Of a stretch of DNA of 64,000 bases, positions 27,098 through 37,400 are shown in pieces. Source of the DNA: Bacteroidales bacterium M8 (lineage in GTDB: Bacteria > Bacteroidota > Bacteroidia > Bacteroidales > Muribaculaceae); assembly GCA_001689495.1 (NCBI GenBank), contig LUJS01000031.1, forward strand, positions 1 through 64,000, read 5' to 3'. The notes under the pieces were generated by a model. It saw only the letters and a list, made by a program, of their open reading frames with translations. It did not search any database and had not been told where the DNA came from. How positions within the stretch are numbered: the first letter of the stretch is position 1; the number at the start of each line of letters is the position of its first letter. Position numbers and translations under genes: made by a program.

Positions 27098-29007
27098 CCT
27101 AACAGGCGGTTGAAGTAGTCGCCGGGAATTATGGCGAATATGTTTTTGCCGTCGGGGGTGATGGCGGGCGACGTGCAGCGGAACAGGTCGGCTATCAGGC
27201 GGTCCATCTCGGCCGTGGTCAGTGCCTGTCCGCGCCTTATGGCTCCCGAGCGGGCCATGGCGAGGGCTATGCGCTCGTGCAGGGTCGACGCCACCTCCTG
27301 ACCCGTGTCGACGACATTCTCTATCAGCTCCTCGACCAGCGCGCGGGGCGACGTGTCCTTGAGCAGCGAGGGCACGCCGTCGATGCTCCATGTGGTGCCT
27401 CCGCGGTGGGTGATGACGAATCCGAGCTCGCGCAGGCGTCCCGATATGTCGGCCAGCACCTCGTGGCTGCGGGGCGACAGCTCGAGCACGTCGGGAAACA
27501 TCGTGGCCTGTGCCACCAGCGCCTCGTCCGAAGCGCGGTTCATGTAGCTGTCGTACAGCACCCTGACATGGGCGCGGTGCTGGTCTATCACCATCAGTCC
27601 GCCCTGCGACGGGGTGAGGATGTACGAGCCTCCGAACTGCTGGGTGAAGAGCGCGGGCTGCTCGCGCGTCGGGTCGAGGCCCTCGAGGCCCGGCGCGGAG
27701 TCCTGTGCCTCGGCCGGGTCGCCGGGGTCGAGCGTGTTGATGCGGCTCTCGACCATCGTGGCCAGACCCTCGTCGCGCTTGCGCATGAAGTCGTCATAGA
27801 GCTTCTCCCAGTCGTTCAGCGACACGGTCTGGCGTGCCGTGGCCGACGTGCGCGCCGGACGCGACGTGGGAAAGAACTCGGAGGCCGGCGGGATGTGCTC
27901 GGCCCCGAAGGGGTTGTATCTGTCGTCTATCTCGACATCGTGCGTGGCCGTGGCGTCGGGCTTGAACACCGGAATCTCGGGTGCGTCGTCGACGTCGAAG
28001 TCTATGGCCGGGGCGGCGTTGAATCGTCCGAGCGAGTCGCGTATGGCGGCGGTGAGTATCTGCCAGATGGCCTGCTCGTTCTCGAACTTGATCTCGTTCT
28101 TGGTGGGATGTATGTTGACGTCGATGGTCTCGGGGTCGACACGCAGGCTGATGAAGTAGTTGGGCTGCTCGTCGGCGGGGATGAGGCGCTCATAGCACTG
28201 CATCACGGCCTTGTGGAAGTAGGGGTGACGCATGTTGCGGCCGTTGACCATGAGATATTGCAGCGGATTGCGCTTGCGGGCATTGGCGGGGAGCCCCACG
28301 AAACCGTTGATGCTCACTATCGAGGTGTCGGTCTCGATGGGTATGAGCTGCTTGTCGAGGTTCTTGCCGAACAACTCGCAGATGCGCTGCTTCATGGGGC
28401 CGCGGCGCAGCGAGTGCAGCGTGACGTCGTTGTGAATGACGGTGAAGTCTACCCCCGTGTTGACCAGCGCGAGGCGCTCGAACTCGCGCATGATGGCGCT
28501 GAGCTCGACGGCATCCTTCTTCAGGAACTTGCGGCGCGCGGGGACGTTGTAGAATATGTTCTTGACCATCAGGTTTGACCCCGGCACGCACGCCTCGGGC
28601 TCCTGACTCTCGACCACCGAGCCGCTGATGACTATGCGCGTGCCCACCGAGGCATCCTTCTGCATGGTGCGCAGGTCAATCTGGGCTATGGCTGCTATCG
28701 AGGCCAGCGCCTCGCCGCGGAATCCCATCGTGTGCAGCGAGAACAGGTCGTCGGCCTGACGTATCTTGGACGTCGCGTGGCGCTCGAAGGCCAGACGGGC
28801 ATCGCTGTCGCTCATGCCGCAACCGTTGTCGATTACCTGAATCAGCGTGCGCCCCGCATCCTTGAGCACTATGGTCACGGAGGTGGCCCCGGCGTCGATC
28901 GAATTCTCGACAAGCTCCTTGATGACGGATGCCGGCCTCTGTATCACCTCGCCGGCAGCTATCTGGTTGGCCACGGAGTCGGGTAGAAGTCGGATTATGT
29001 CGCTCAT
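27094..29007 (-). CDS. mutL: DNA mismatch repair protein MutL
   Basis: A 637-residue mismatch-repair coordinator. The N-terminal GHKL ATPase domain is complete: IAAGEVIQRPASVIKELVEN (motif I), IDAGA, IDNGCGM (motif II), TMGFRGEALASI (motif III). The C-terminal dimerisation domain begins near 440. The DQHA..E....E endonuclease motif of other MutL proteins appears here as DQHRAHVRVLYD, and the CPHGRP motif is absent, so nuclease activity is doubtful. Start and stop overlap both neighbours by ATGA (29004-29007 with ostA, 27094-27097 with DUF4105), a tightly coupled operon. Confidence 0.96.
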   Translation of the reverse strand: MSDIIRLLPDSVANQIAAGEVIQRPASVIKELVENSIDAGATSVTIVLKDAGRTLIQVIDNGCGMSDSDARLAFERHATSKIRQADDLFSLHTMGFRGEALASIAAIAQIDLRTMQKDASVGTRIVISGSVVESQEPEACVPGSNLMVKNIFYNVPARRKFLKKDAVELSAIMREFERLALVNTGVDFTVIHNDVTLHSLRRGPMKQRICELFGKNLDKQLIPIETDTSIVSINGFVGLPANARKRNPLQYLMVNGRNMRHPYFHKAVMQCYERLIPADEQPNYFISLRVDPETIDVNIHPTKNEIKFENEQAIWQILTAAIRDSLGRFNAAPAIDFDVDDAPEIPVFKPDATATHDVEIDDRYNPFGAEHIPPASEFFPTSRPARTSATARQTVSLNDWEKLYDDFMRKRDEGLATMVESRINTLDPGDPAEAQDSAPGLEGLDPTREQPALFTQQFGGSYILTPSQGGLMVIDQHRAHVRVLYDSYMNRASDEALVAQATMFPDVLELSPRSHEVLADISGRLRELGFVITHRGGTTWSIDGVPSLLKDTSPRALVEELIENVVDTGQEVASTLHERIALAMARSGAIRRGQALTTAEMDRLIADLFRCTSPAITPDGKNIFAIIPGDYFNRLLG

Positions 29008-30911
29008 GGTGCTGTGATTGAATCTGCGGGGATTGTGATTGGGGGTATTGAGTCGGGTAGGATCGGCGGGATGGAGTCGGGTAGGATCGGCGGGATTGAG
29101 TCCGGGCTGGTTGGACTGGTTGGACTGGTTGAACTAGTTGAACTAGTTGAACTAGTTGGACTAGAAGAACTGTTATTGCTTGCCGGGAGAGTGGGGGGCT
29201 TGGGGCGGCCGGTGGCGCGTCCGCGCACTGTCAGTGCATCCTTGCGCATCTTGCCGAGTATGTTCTGGCTCTTGAGCGTCTCCATCTCGGGAGGATAGTT
29301 GAAGACATCGTCGGGCGACATGGGGCGCAGCGGGCCGTACCAGCGGAACTTGGGCAGGAAGTATGACGCGCGCTTGGCCAGATAGAGGGGCGTGACCTTG
29401 CCCGTGGTCTGCGGCCACATCTTCAGGCGCTCGATGTCGCCCTCCTTGAAGTGCGCGTCCATGTACGAGCTCTCCGTAAACGAGAACTTGTTGTATGTCG
29501 AGTCGTTCTCCATCGGGAACATTATCACCTGCACGCTACCCTCCACATAGACCCTCTCGACCACCGTGTCGGCCATCCAAGCCGTCATGTCCGAGCCTGT
29601 TATCTGGTTGTAGCAGTCCTCGCCTATGTGCTGCGACACCAGTCCCACCTCGGGCAGGCGGGCCCAGTCGACGGTCGAGTCCGACATGTGCACGTAGACC
29701 ACGTTGCCCACTATCTGCTTGTCGCCGTTCCAGATGATGGGATTGTAGTACATATATAATATGGAGTCGCGCTCGACCATGCTCATCGAGTCGCACAGGC
29801 CCTGCACGTCGCGGCGGAAGAAACGCACGCGGCGGAATGCGTCGGTGACCCTTGTCGAGTCTGAGTACATGCGCGCCGTGATGGTGTCGGCGTGCAGATA
29901 GAGCGTGTCGGGACGCGAATACTCGAGCGCCAGCGCGTTGCCGGTCACGAAGGCGCTGTCTGCCAGCTCGTCATAGAATCCGTAGTCGCCTATGATTGAC
30001 GACTTGCCGGCCGAGTCGGTGAGCACCATGTTGCCGAACGCCTCGCCGAATCCGGCATTGCGGTCATAGAACAGCGTGTCGCCCGTCAGGGTGTTGCCTC
30101 GCCATGTGTGCACTGTCGAGCGCTCGAACAGGTCGGCGATGCCGGTGCGGGTATAATAGAATCCCGACGACGAGTTTATCTCGCCGTCCTTGCTCAGTAT
30201 CTTTGTCCGGCAGAGCAGCTCGGCTATGCCGGTGTCGGTGTTGTATGCCAGCGAGTCGGTATACATCCTCAGCGTGTCCCCCTCGCGCGGCCCGGTCAGC
30301 TCGACATCCATATAGAAGTACGAGTCCTTGGTGGCGGGGTAATAGTATCCCTGACGTGACACGAGGGTGTTCTGCTTGTCGGTAAGCGTGCCTCCGACCT
30401 GATAGTAGCCCACGTCCTCGATCATGTCGTAGAAGAACACGGGGGTCGTCAGCGACACGTCGCGGTTTATCAGGCGCACGTCGCGGCCGGGATAGGCGCG
30501 CAGCTCGGCAATCTCGGTCTGTCCGTCATAGAACAGCTCGTCGCCATAGACAAACAGCGTGTCGCCCTGCTCCATGCGCACGTTGTCGAATGCGTCGAGC
30601 GACGATGTCTTCTCGTTGAATCGGGCCGAGTCGCAATACATGAACATGTCGCCCTTGCGAAACTGCACGTTGCCCACGAGTATCTGTATGTCCGAGTCGC
30701 GCCGCTGGTCGGTCATTAGGCGGTCGGCATACTCTATGAAGACCTTGCCGGGCTGATGGCGGTCGGCCAGCGGTATGGTGGGACGCACCCGGTGACTCTT
30801 GGCCGTGGCGCGCGGCGCCTTGGTCTCGGCAGGGGGTGCGGGCCACGCTGCCATCATGGCGGGGAGCCACAGGGCCAGCATGGCCAGTATGGGTATGAGA
30901 GATTTTCTCAT
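29004..30911 (-). CDS. OstA/LptA-like organic-solvent-tolerance protein with repeat-encoded tail
   Basis: A 635-residue exported protein (signal peptide about 1-22). The OstA-like region (about 55-520) consists of beta-jellyroll strands with recurrent DTLFVYGDELFYD, GDTLRMYTDSLAYN and GDTLFYDRNAGFGEA units, as in LptA/LptD-type proteins that carry lipopolysaccharide across the periplasm. About 80 residues from the end the sequence becomes low-complexity: a run of Ser/Thr/Pro followed by repeated PDSIPPIL octapeptides. This tail is encoded by a 9-base tandem array (29107-29172) and a 24-base direct repeat (29047-29094). It overlaps mutL by 4 bases and follows the surA-like gene by 9 bases, so envelope biogenesis genes are transcribed together. 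Confidence 0.85.
   Translation of the reverse strand: MRKSLIPILAMLALWLPAMMAAWPAPPAETKAPRATAKSHRVRPTIPLADRHQPGKVFIEYADRLMTDQRRDSDIQILVGNVQFRKGDMFMYCDSARFNEKTSSLDAFDNVRMEQGDTLFVYGDELFYDGQTEIAELRAYPGRDVRLINRDVSLTTPVFFYDMIEDVGYYQVGGTLTDKQNTLVSRQGYYYPATKDSYFYMDVELTGPREGDTLRMYTDSLAYNTDTGIAELLCRTKILSKDGEINSSSGFYYTRTGIADLFERSTVHTWRGNTLTGDTLFYDRNAGFGEAFGNMVLTDSAGKSSIIGDYGFYDELADSAFVTGNALALEYSRPDTLYLHADTITARMYSDSTRVTDAFRRVRFFRRDVQGLCDSMSMVERDSILYMYYNPIIWNGDKQIVGNVVYVHMSDSTVDWARLPEVGLVSQHIGEDCYNQITGSDMTAWMADTVVERVYVEGSVQVIMFPMENDSTYNKFSFTESSYMDAHFKEGDIERLKMWPQTTGKVTPLYLAKRASYFLPKFRWYGPLRPMSPDDVFNYPPEMETLKSQNILGKMRKDALTVRGRATGRPKPPTLPASNNSSSSPTSSTSSTSSTSPTSPTSPDSIPPILPDSIPPILPDSIPPITIPADSITAP
29047..29094. 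repeat. 24-base direct repeat inside the OstA-like gene
   Basis: Two near-identical 24-base copies (29047-29070 and 29071-29094) plus a partial third. Each encodes the octapeptide PDSIPPIL on the minus strand. Confidence 0.85.
29107..29172. repeat. 9-base array inside the OstA-like gene (array 3)
   Basis: Units begin at 29107 and every 9 bases to 29161 (CTGGTTGGA-type drifting to CTAGTTGAA-type). Because 9 is a multiple of 3 the frame stays open and yields repeated Ser-Ser-Thr and Ser-Pro-Thr triplets. Confidence 0.85.
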
Positions 30912-30920
30912 CAGGGCGTA

Positions 30921-32321
30921 TTACTTGCGGCTTGCGGGCGAATCGCTCTTGATCCAGCCCGAGTGCTTGAACTCGCAGTCGCGCCATCCGTCCTCGATGC
31001 GGACGTATGTCGACTTTATCTTGTCGGCCAGCCAGTTGTCGAGTATCTCCTGACGGCGGGCCTGCTCATAGAGGTTGCGTATCAGCTGATAGTCGTCTGA
31101 GAGGTTGGCGCGGTGTCCGGGCTTGCGCGCTGTCAGCTTGACCATGGCCACGATGTCTTGCGTGGTCTTGGGGTCTTTCATTATGAATGCCTGCGAGACG
31201 TCGCCTGGCTCCATGGCGTTGACCATCTTGGCCACCTCCTGAGGCAGGTCGGACATCTCGAAGCGCGATGTGTTGTAGTTGGCCGACATGTCGTTGGTGT
31301 TGACCATCACGCCGCGGTTCTTGTTGGTGTTCTTGTCGTTCGAGAGCACTGCAACGGCCTCCTCGAATGTGAATTTCTTGTTGTCTATCATGTCGTGGCG
31401 CACCGAGTCGAGGCGGCTCACGGCGTCGATCAGGTCGGCCTCGGCCACGCGGGGCTTGAGCAGGATGTGGCGCACGTTCACGCGGTCGCCGCGCTTCTCG
31501 ATGAGCTGTATGATGTGGTATCCGTATTCGGTCTCGACGATCTTCGACACCTTCTTGGGGTCGTTGAGGTTGAAGGCCACGGCCGAGAACTCGGGCACGA
31601 ACTGTCCGCGGCCCGAGAATCCGAGCTCGCCGCCGCGGTTGGCCGATCCGGGGTCCTCGGAATAGAGGATGGCCAGTGTCGAGAACTCGCTCTCGCCGCG
31701 CGTCACGCGGTCGGCATAGTCGCGCAGGCGCGCCTTGACGTTCTCTATCTCCTCGCGCGGCACGGCGGGAGCCACCGTGAGTATCTGCACCTCGACCTGC
31801 AGGGGCACGTAGGGCACGCTGTCTTCGGGCAGGCGGTCGAAATAGCGGCGTATCTCGGTGGGGGTCGACGAGATGTCCTTGGTCAGGTTGCGCTGCACGG
31901 TCTGCACCTTCTGGCGGTTGGCTATCATGTCGTGATACTGGGTCCTGAGGGCGGGTATCGACTTGTTGAAATACTGCTCGACCTTCTCCTTCGACCCGAG
32001 CTGGTTGACGAGGAAGTTGATCTGTCCCTCGACCTGCTGCATCACCATGCCCTCCGACACCTCGACGGTGTCCATCTCGGCCTGATGCAGATAGAGCTTC
32101 TCGATGGCCATCTGCTCGGGTATCACGCAGTAGGGGTCGCCGTTTATCGGGGCCTTCTCATAGAGCATGCTCTGATACGTGTCCTCTATTTCGGATTTCC
32201 AGATCGGGGTGTCGCCCACGACCCATGCCACCTCCTCGGCTACGTTGTCGACGGCGGCCACGGCCGTGGCGGCACAGATCAGCGCGATTGCGCTCGAAAT
32301 CAGTATATTTTTGATTTTCAC
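30921..32321 (-). CDS. SurA-like periplasmic peptidyl-prolyl isomerase
   Basis: A 466-residue chaperone for outer-membrane proteins. Signal peptide about 1-23. A SurA-type N-terminal helical region (about 30-165) is followed by two parvulin domains: the first (about 173-282) with YSEDPGSANRGGELGFSGRGQFVPEF and ETEYGYHIIQLIEKRG, the second (about 283-390) starting VNVRHILLKPRV and more divergent. A C-terminal helical segment closes the molecule. It is the first gene of the operon surA-ostA-mutL-DUF4105-pseudophosphatase-secA, with a TAACTTTG promoter element at 32366-32373, 45 bases before the start. Confidence 0.92.
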   Translation of the reverse strand: MKIKNILISSAIALICAATAVAAVDNVAEEVAWVVGDTPIWKSEIEDTYQSMLYEKAPINGDPYCVIPEQMAIEKLYLHQAEMDTVEVSEGMVMQQVEGQINFLVNQLGSKEKVEQYFNKSIPALRTQYHDMIANRQKVQTVQRNLTKDISSTPTEIRRYFDRLPEDSVPYVPLQVEVQILTVAPAVPREEIENVKARLRDYADRVTRGESEFSTLAILYSEDPGSANRGGELGFSGRGQFVPEFSAVAFNLNDPKKVSKIVETEYGYHIIQLIEKRGDRVNVRHILLKPRVAEADLIDAVSRLDSVRHDMIDNKKFTFEEAVAVLSNDKNTNKNRGVMVNTNDMSANYNTSRFEMSDLPQEVAKMVNAMEPGDVSQAFIMKDPKTTQDIVAMVKLTARKPGHRANLSDDYQLIRNLYEQARRQEILDNWLADKIKSTYVRIEDGWRDCEFKHSGWIKSDSPASRK

Positions 32322-32365
32322 TTTGTTGCGGTGATTGGTGGATGAATTTAAGATATATACGGCCC

Positions 32366-32373
32366 CAAAGTTA
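32366..32373 (-). promoter_or_regulatory. promoter element of the surA-secA operon
   Basis: TAACTTTG on the minus strand, 45 bases upstream of the surA-like start. No TTG at 19-21 bases; a TTTG lies 12 bases upstream. Confidence 0.55.
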
Positions 32374-32510
32374 CGAAAAATCTCCCAAACCCGCCCCCGT
32401 CGGCTGTATTAAAAAGGGTTAAGGCTGGTTTTACCCCGTTTTTCGGGGAGTTCGGGCCGTTTTTACGGTCGTTTGAGCGGATTTTACCAGTCTTTTTAAT
32501 GTATATGGGC

Positions 32511-32518
32511 TAATTTTG
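32511..32518 (+). promoter_or_regulatory. promoter element of the pectin-esterase operon
   Basis: TAATTTTG 30 bases before the start of the CE12-like gene; the minus-33 element is weak. Confidence 0.5.
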
Positions 32519-32548
32519 CAGCAGAAATTCTAACCCGAAACCATTTCC

Positions 32549-34465
32549 ATGAAAAAAATCCTGTCTCTTTTCACCGCCGCCACTCTGGCGCTCGGCTCGG
32601 CCCTCGGGGCCTCGGCCGCAAAGAAGGTGCACACCATCGGCGACTCGACGATGGCCAACTATGACGAGAACACCACCGTGACCCGCGGATGGTGCCAGTA
32701 TCTGCAACAGTTCCTGACCGGCATCGAGGTCAACAACCGCGGCAAGAACGGTGCCTCGAGCAAGAGCTTCTATCTCGAGCCCTCGTTCTGGACCACCGTC
32801 AAGAACCAGATGCAGCCCGGCGACTATGTGCTGATACAGTTTGCACACAACGACGAGAAGACCTCGGGCATGGACGGCGACGAGGTCAAGGCATACTACA
32901 CCTCGATCGGCGACAATGCCTCAGCCAACGCTACGGACTATCGCGGCACCAACCCCTCGACCACCTATAAGGACTACTTGCGCAAGTATGTCGACGAGAC
33001 CCGCGCCCTCGGATGCGAGCCGGTGCTGGTGGGCCCCGTTTGCCGCATGTATTTCTCGGGCAACACCATACGCCGCAACGGCCGCCACGATCTGGGCGAC
33101 AGCTTCTCGAAGATAACCGACAACGGCATCCTCGAGAAACAGAGCGTGCCCGCATCGGATCACTCGATGGACTACGTGCAGTCAATGAAGGACGTTGCCG
33201 CCGAGAAGGGTGTCCCCTTCATCGACCTGACCACGGCCACCGCCGACCTCTATCTGAGCTATGGCGACGCCGACTGCCATTCGATACTGGGCGACGGTGC
33301 CGGCTCGACACACCTCAGCGCCACCGGCGCGGCTCTGATAGCACGCCGTTTCGTGCAGCTTGCGTCTGACGCGGGCGTGATGGCCGAACATGCCAACCTG
33401 TCGAGCGAGCTGAGCGTGTCGCCCACAGACGGCGCCATGGGTCAGGGCTATGTGGGCCAGACGCTGCAGAAGGAGTTTCTCGTGTCGGGCTTCGGCCTGA
33501 CCCCCGCCACGGGTACCGTCACCGCCACCGCCACCGAGGGGCTCGAGCTGTCGGCTGACAACGGCGTGACTTGGGCCCCCGCTCTGGACCTGAAATATGA
33601 AGGCAGCACCCTGCTGGGCAAGTTTCTCGCCCGAATGACCATCGCCGCCGCCGGAGCCAACAAGGGCTCGTTCACCATCGCCGCCCCCAACGGCATGACA
33701 AAGACCGTCGAGGTGACCGGCACGGGCATCGAGCTGGCCGGGGGTGTCGAGGTCAACGCATACTGGCGCCTCGAGAAGGACGAGTCATGCGAGCTCACCG
33801 GTCCCGCCGAGGTCGTGGCCCAGAGCTGGCACGGCATGGAGCTGCAGCGCTATGCCGCCCCCAACTCCAATACGATCTGGCCCGACTGGACTGGCTTTGA
33901 AGCCTCGCGCAAGACCCAGCGCAACCTCATCGAGGGTGGCGCGTGGCCCGACGGAGAGATAGACGAGGTGTCGACCCGCTATATCGAGTTCGGCCTCAAG
34001 GCCATGGAGGGCACCACGCTGGCCATCGACGAGATAAGCTGGTTTCTGTGCGGATGCGGCGGCAACGGCATGTGCGTCAACGTGTGGTACTCGAAGGCCG
34101 ACGACTTCTCTGACGCCAAGCAGATGTATCACTACGAGAAGCTCCCCGCCAACAACATGCAGTATGTCAAGGAGATGCCCGTGATGAGCCTCGAGGCCGG
34201 CGAGACGCTGAGACTCCGTTTCTATCCGTGGTATAACGGCGCCGCGTCGGGCAAGACCCTCTGCCTCTCCGACATCAAGATACACGGCTATGCCACCGAC
34301 GACGAGAGCGGCCTGACACAGACCGTGTCGAGACCCGAGGTCGTCGGCAGCGAGTTCTACACCCTGCAGGGCGTGCGTGTCAGCGCCCCTGTCGAGGGTA
34401 ATCTCTACATCGTGCGCGACACGCTGGCCAACGGCGGCGTCGAGACCCGCAAGACTGTATTCTGA
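32549..34465 (+). CDS. CE12-like SGNH pectin/rhamnogalacturonan acetylesterase
   Basis: A 638-residue exported esterase that would remove acetyl groups from pectin. Signal peptide MKKILSLFTAATLALGSALG(ASA). The SGNH hydrolase domain (about 25-290) has the nucleophile motif HTIGDSTMANY, the oxyanion region NRGKNGASS, the HNDEK block and the catalytic Asp/His segment near GAGSTHLSATGA. A beta-sandwich region (about 290-600) looks carbohydrate-binding. The C-terminus EFYTLQGVRVSAPVEGNLYIV resembles a type IX sorting domain. It is followed after 32 bases by a pectin methylesterase; the two activities are complementary in de-esterifying pectin before lyases act. Confidence 0.87.
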   Translation: MKKILSLFTAATLALGSALGASAAKKVHTIGDSTMANYDENTTVTRGWCQYLQQFLTGIEVNNRGKNGASSKSFYLEPSFWTTVKNQMQPGDYVLIQFAHNDEKTSGMDGDEVKAYYTSIGDNASANATDYRGTNPSTTYKDYLRKYVDETRALGCEPVLVGPVCRMYFSGNTIRRNGRHDLGDSFSKITDNGILEKQSVPASDHSMDYVQSMKDVAAEKGVPFIDLTTATADLYLSYGDADCHSILGDGAGSTHLSATGAALIARRFVQLASDAGVMAEHANLSSELSVSPTDGAMGQGYVGQTLQKEFLVSGFGLTPATGTVTATATEGLELSADNGVTWAPALDLKYEGSTLLGKFLARMTIAAAGANKGSFTIAAPNGMTKTVEVTGTGIELAGGVEVNAYWRLEKDESCELTGPAEVVAQSWHGMELQRYAAPNSNTIWPDWTGFEASRKTQRNLIEGGAWPDGEIDEVSTRYIEFGLKAMEGTTLAIDEISWFLCGCGGNGMCVNVWYSKADDFSDAKQMYHYEKLPANNMQYVKEMPVMSLEAGETLRLRFYPWYNGAASGKTLCLSDIKIHGYATDDESGLTQTVSRPEVVGSEFYTLQGVRVSAPVEGNLYIVRDTLANGGVETRKTVF

Positions 34466-34497
34466 AAGATTTCTTACCCTAAATCACATACCGGTAC

Positions 34498-37400
34498 ATG
34501 AGCAAGAAATTATTCATCACCATTCTGACCGCCGTCGCGTTGTCGGGAGCTGCCGCCATGACCTCCGCCCCGGGGGAACAGACGGCAGTGTCGACCATGG
34601 AGTCGCAGGGGGTCAGCAATCAGGAGGTGACCTTCGCATGGCCCATGGGCACCATCACCCCTCAGGGCCCCGCCACGGCATCGCACGGCAATCTGTTCTC
34701 GGTCTGCGAGCTCACCGTGGGCAGCGGCCTCACCATCACCCGCACCGGCTCGGTGACAGGCGGCGCGCCCCAGACGCTTTTCAAACCTTCAAACAATAAT
34801 TCGAGCGAGTTCAAGGAGGAAGACGCCATCATGATGACCGTCGTGCCCAAGAAGGGCATAGCCTTCAAGCCCTCCTCGTTCTCGTTTCAGGCCAGCAAGC
34901 ATGGCACCGACGGCGGCAACATCGGCCTTGAGGTGCGCCGCGGCGACAAGACCGTGATGGTCAACAATGCGCTGGTGCCCATGCGCAACAACAAGGAGGT
35001 GCCCTTCTCGCAGTTCAACGAGGAGATAACCGGATTCGATGCCTCGGGCGAGGCCCTGACCGTGGTGCTCTACATCAACAAGCTCGGCAACACCAAGGAG
35101 CTCGGATTTGCCGACCTGACGCTCAACGGCGTGGCCGACGGTCAGGTAGAGGCCGTGCCGGTCTACACATTCAGCCTCAAGTCGGCCGTCGAGGGTGCCG
35201 GCACGCTGACGTGCTCGCCCGCAGGTAGCGAGTTCGACGAGGGCACCACTCTCACCGTCTCGACCACCGAGAACTTCGGCTATCACTTCACCAACTGGAC
35301 CGACGCCGCGGGCAAGGTCGTGTCCGAGGAGAATCCCTACAGGTTCGAGATCACGGCCGACACCGAGCTGACCGCCAACTATACCAAGAACAACGTCCAT
35401 GCCCTCAACCTCAGCCTCGAGGGTGGCGCCAATGTCAATCAGGTGCTCTTCGCGCCCGAGGGCAATGTCGTGGACGGCGTACACTATTACGAGGAGGGTA
35501 CCGACGTCAAGCTGACCACCGTCAACAACCGCATCCTCACCTTCACCAACTGGGAGGACAACAGCACCGCCCCCGAGCGCGAGATAAGGATGGATGGCGA
35601 GAAGAACGTCACCGCCACTTTCTCGGCCACCGACTATATCGTCGGCTGGGACTTCTACTTCGACCAGCCGTCGTCCGAGCGTGCCGCCGACTATAAGGAC
35701 GAGAGCGACAACGCCGGCCTGCTGAGCCTGCACAACGCCGAGGGCAAGACCACATCGTGGCTGACACGCGGCGTGGGCAACGGCGCCGAGAACGGCAAGT
35801 GGGGCGCCCGCATCTGGAAGCCCCGCAAGGACGGCAACTATTTCGAGGTCTCTTTCTCGACCGTCGGATACTCGAACATCGTCTGCTCTGCCGCGCTCGG
35901 CGTGAGCTACAACACCTATTCGGTCAACAACGTGCAGTATAGCGTCGACGGCGAGAACTATGTCACCTTCGGCACCTACAACCTGCAGCCCGGATGGACC
36001 GCCAACGAGTTTGCCCTCCCCGCCGAGGCCGCCGGAAAGGCCCGCGTGTGGATACGCTTCATGCCCGACAGGGAGTCACCCCTCGTGGGCAACGATACCG
36101 ACTATGACGGCCTCTGTCTGGCCGAGCTCTTCATCCTCGCCGACAAGGATGCCGCCAACGACGATACGGCGCCCAAGCTGGTTGGCGTGATACCCGCCGA
36201 CAAGTCGGAGGGCGCGTCGGCCACGGGCTCGATAATCCTGACGTTCGACGAGAAGGTCAAGACCGGCAGCGGCGACGCCTCCCTCAACGGCGAGACCCTC
36301 ACTCCCCGCGTCAGCGGCAAGAGTGTCGTCTATCCCTATGCCGGCCTCGACTATGCCACCACATACACCTTCACGGTTCCCGCCGGAGCCATCACCGACC
36401 GCTCGGGCAACGGATTCGAGGGCATGACCATGTCGTTCACCACCATGGAGAGGGTTCAGCCCGAGGCACGTCTGTTTGACGCCATCGTGGCCCAAGACGG
36501 CAGCGGCGACCACGCCACCGTTCAGGAGGCCATCGACGCCGCTCCGGCAGACAGGGTCAAGCCGTGGCTTATATTCGTAAAGAACGGCCGCTACAAGGAG
36601 CATGTCGACGTGCCCAAGAACAAGCCCATGCTGCACTTCATCGGTCAGGACCGCGACAAGACCGTCATCCTTGACGACAAGCTCTGTGGCGGCGACAACG
36701 CCCTGCATGTCAGCGTCGGCGCCACCGTGGTCGTCAACTCAAACGACTGCTTCTTCGAGAACATCACCCTCGAGAACTCATACGGCCACGAACAGCAGGC
36801 CGGACCTCAGGCCCTCGCCCTCAACACCATCGGCGACCGCACCATCTTCAACAACGTGGCCATGCTCTCCTATCAGGACACATGGATCACCCCCTCGACA
36901 TCAAACTATCGCGCATACGTGCGCAACTCGTTCATCGAGGGTGCCGTGGACTTCATCTACAACAGCGGCAACATCTATATCGACAACACCACTCTCTACA
37001 TCAACCGCAAGAGCGGCGGATATATCGTGGCACCCTCGCACGGGGCCGACGTCGAGTGGGGATATGTGTTCAACAACTGCACCATCACCGCCCCCGGCAA
37101 TCCCAAGGAGACCGACGTGTGGCTGGGACGTCCGTGGCACAACCAGCCCAAGACAGTCTTCCTGAACACCCGCGCCGAGGTGACCATCCCCGCCACCGGC
37201 TGGTATGAGACCATGGGCGGCCTGCCCGCCATCTGGGCCGACTGGAACACTGTCGACGGCGACGGCAACCCCGTCGACCTCTCGCAGCGCCGCGACACAT
37301 ATTATGTCACCAACCCCGACGGCACGCGCACGTATGGCACCGCCAAGAATCATCTGACCGACGAGGAGGCCGCTCAGTACACCGTGCGCAACGTCCTGTC

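Noticed and set aside
27094..29007. Damaged MutL because the endonuclease motif is altered
   Set aside because: The protein is full length with an intact ATPase, and a DQHR-type motif appears to be usual for Bacteroidales MutL, so I do not call a pseudogene.
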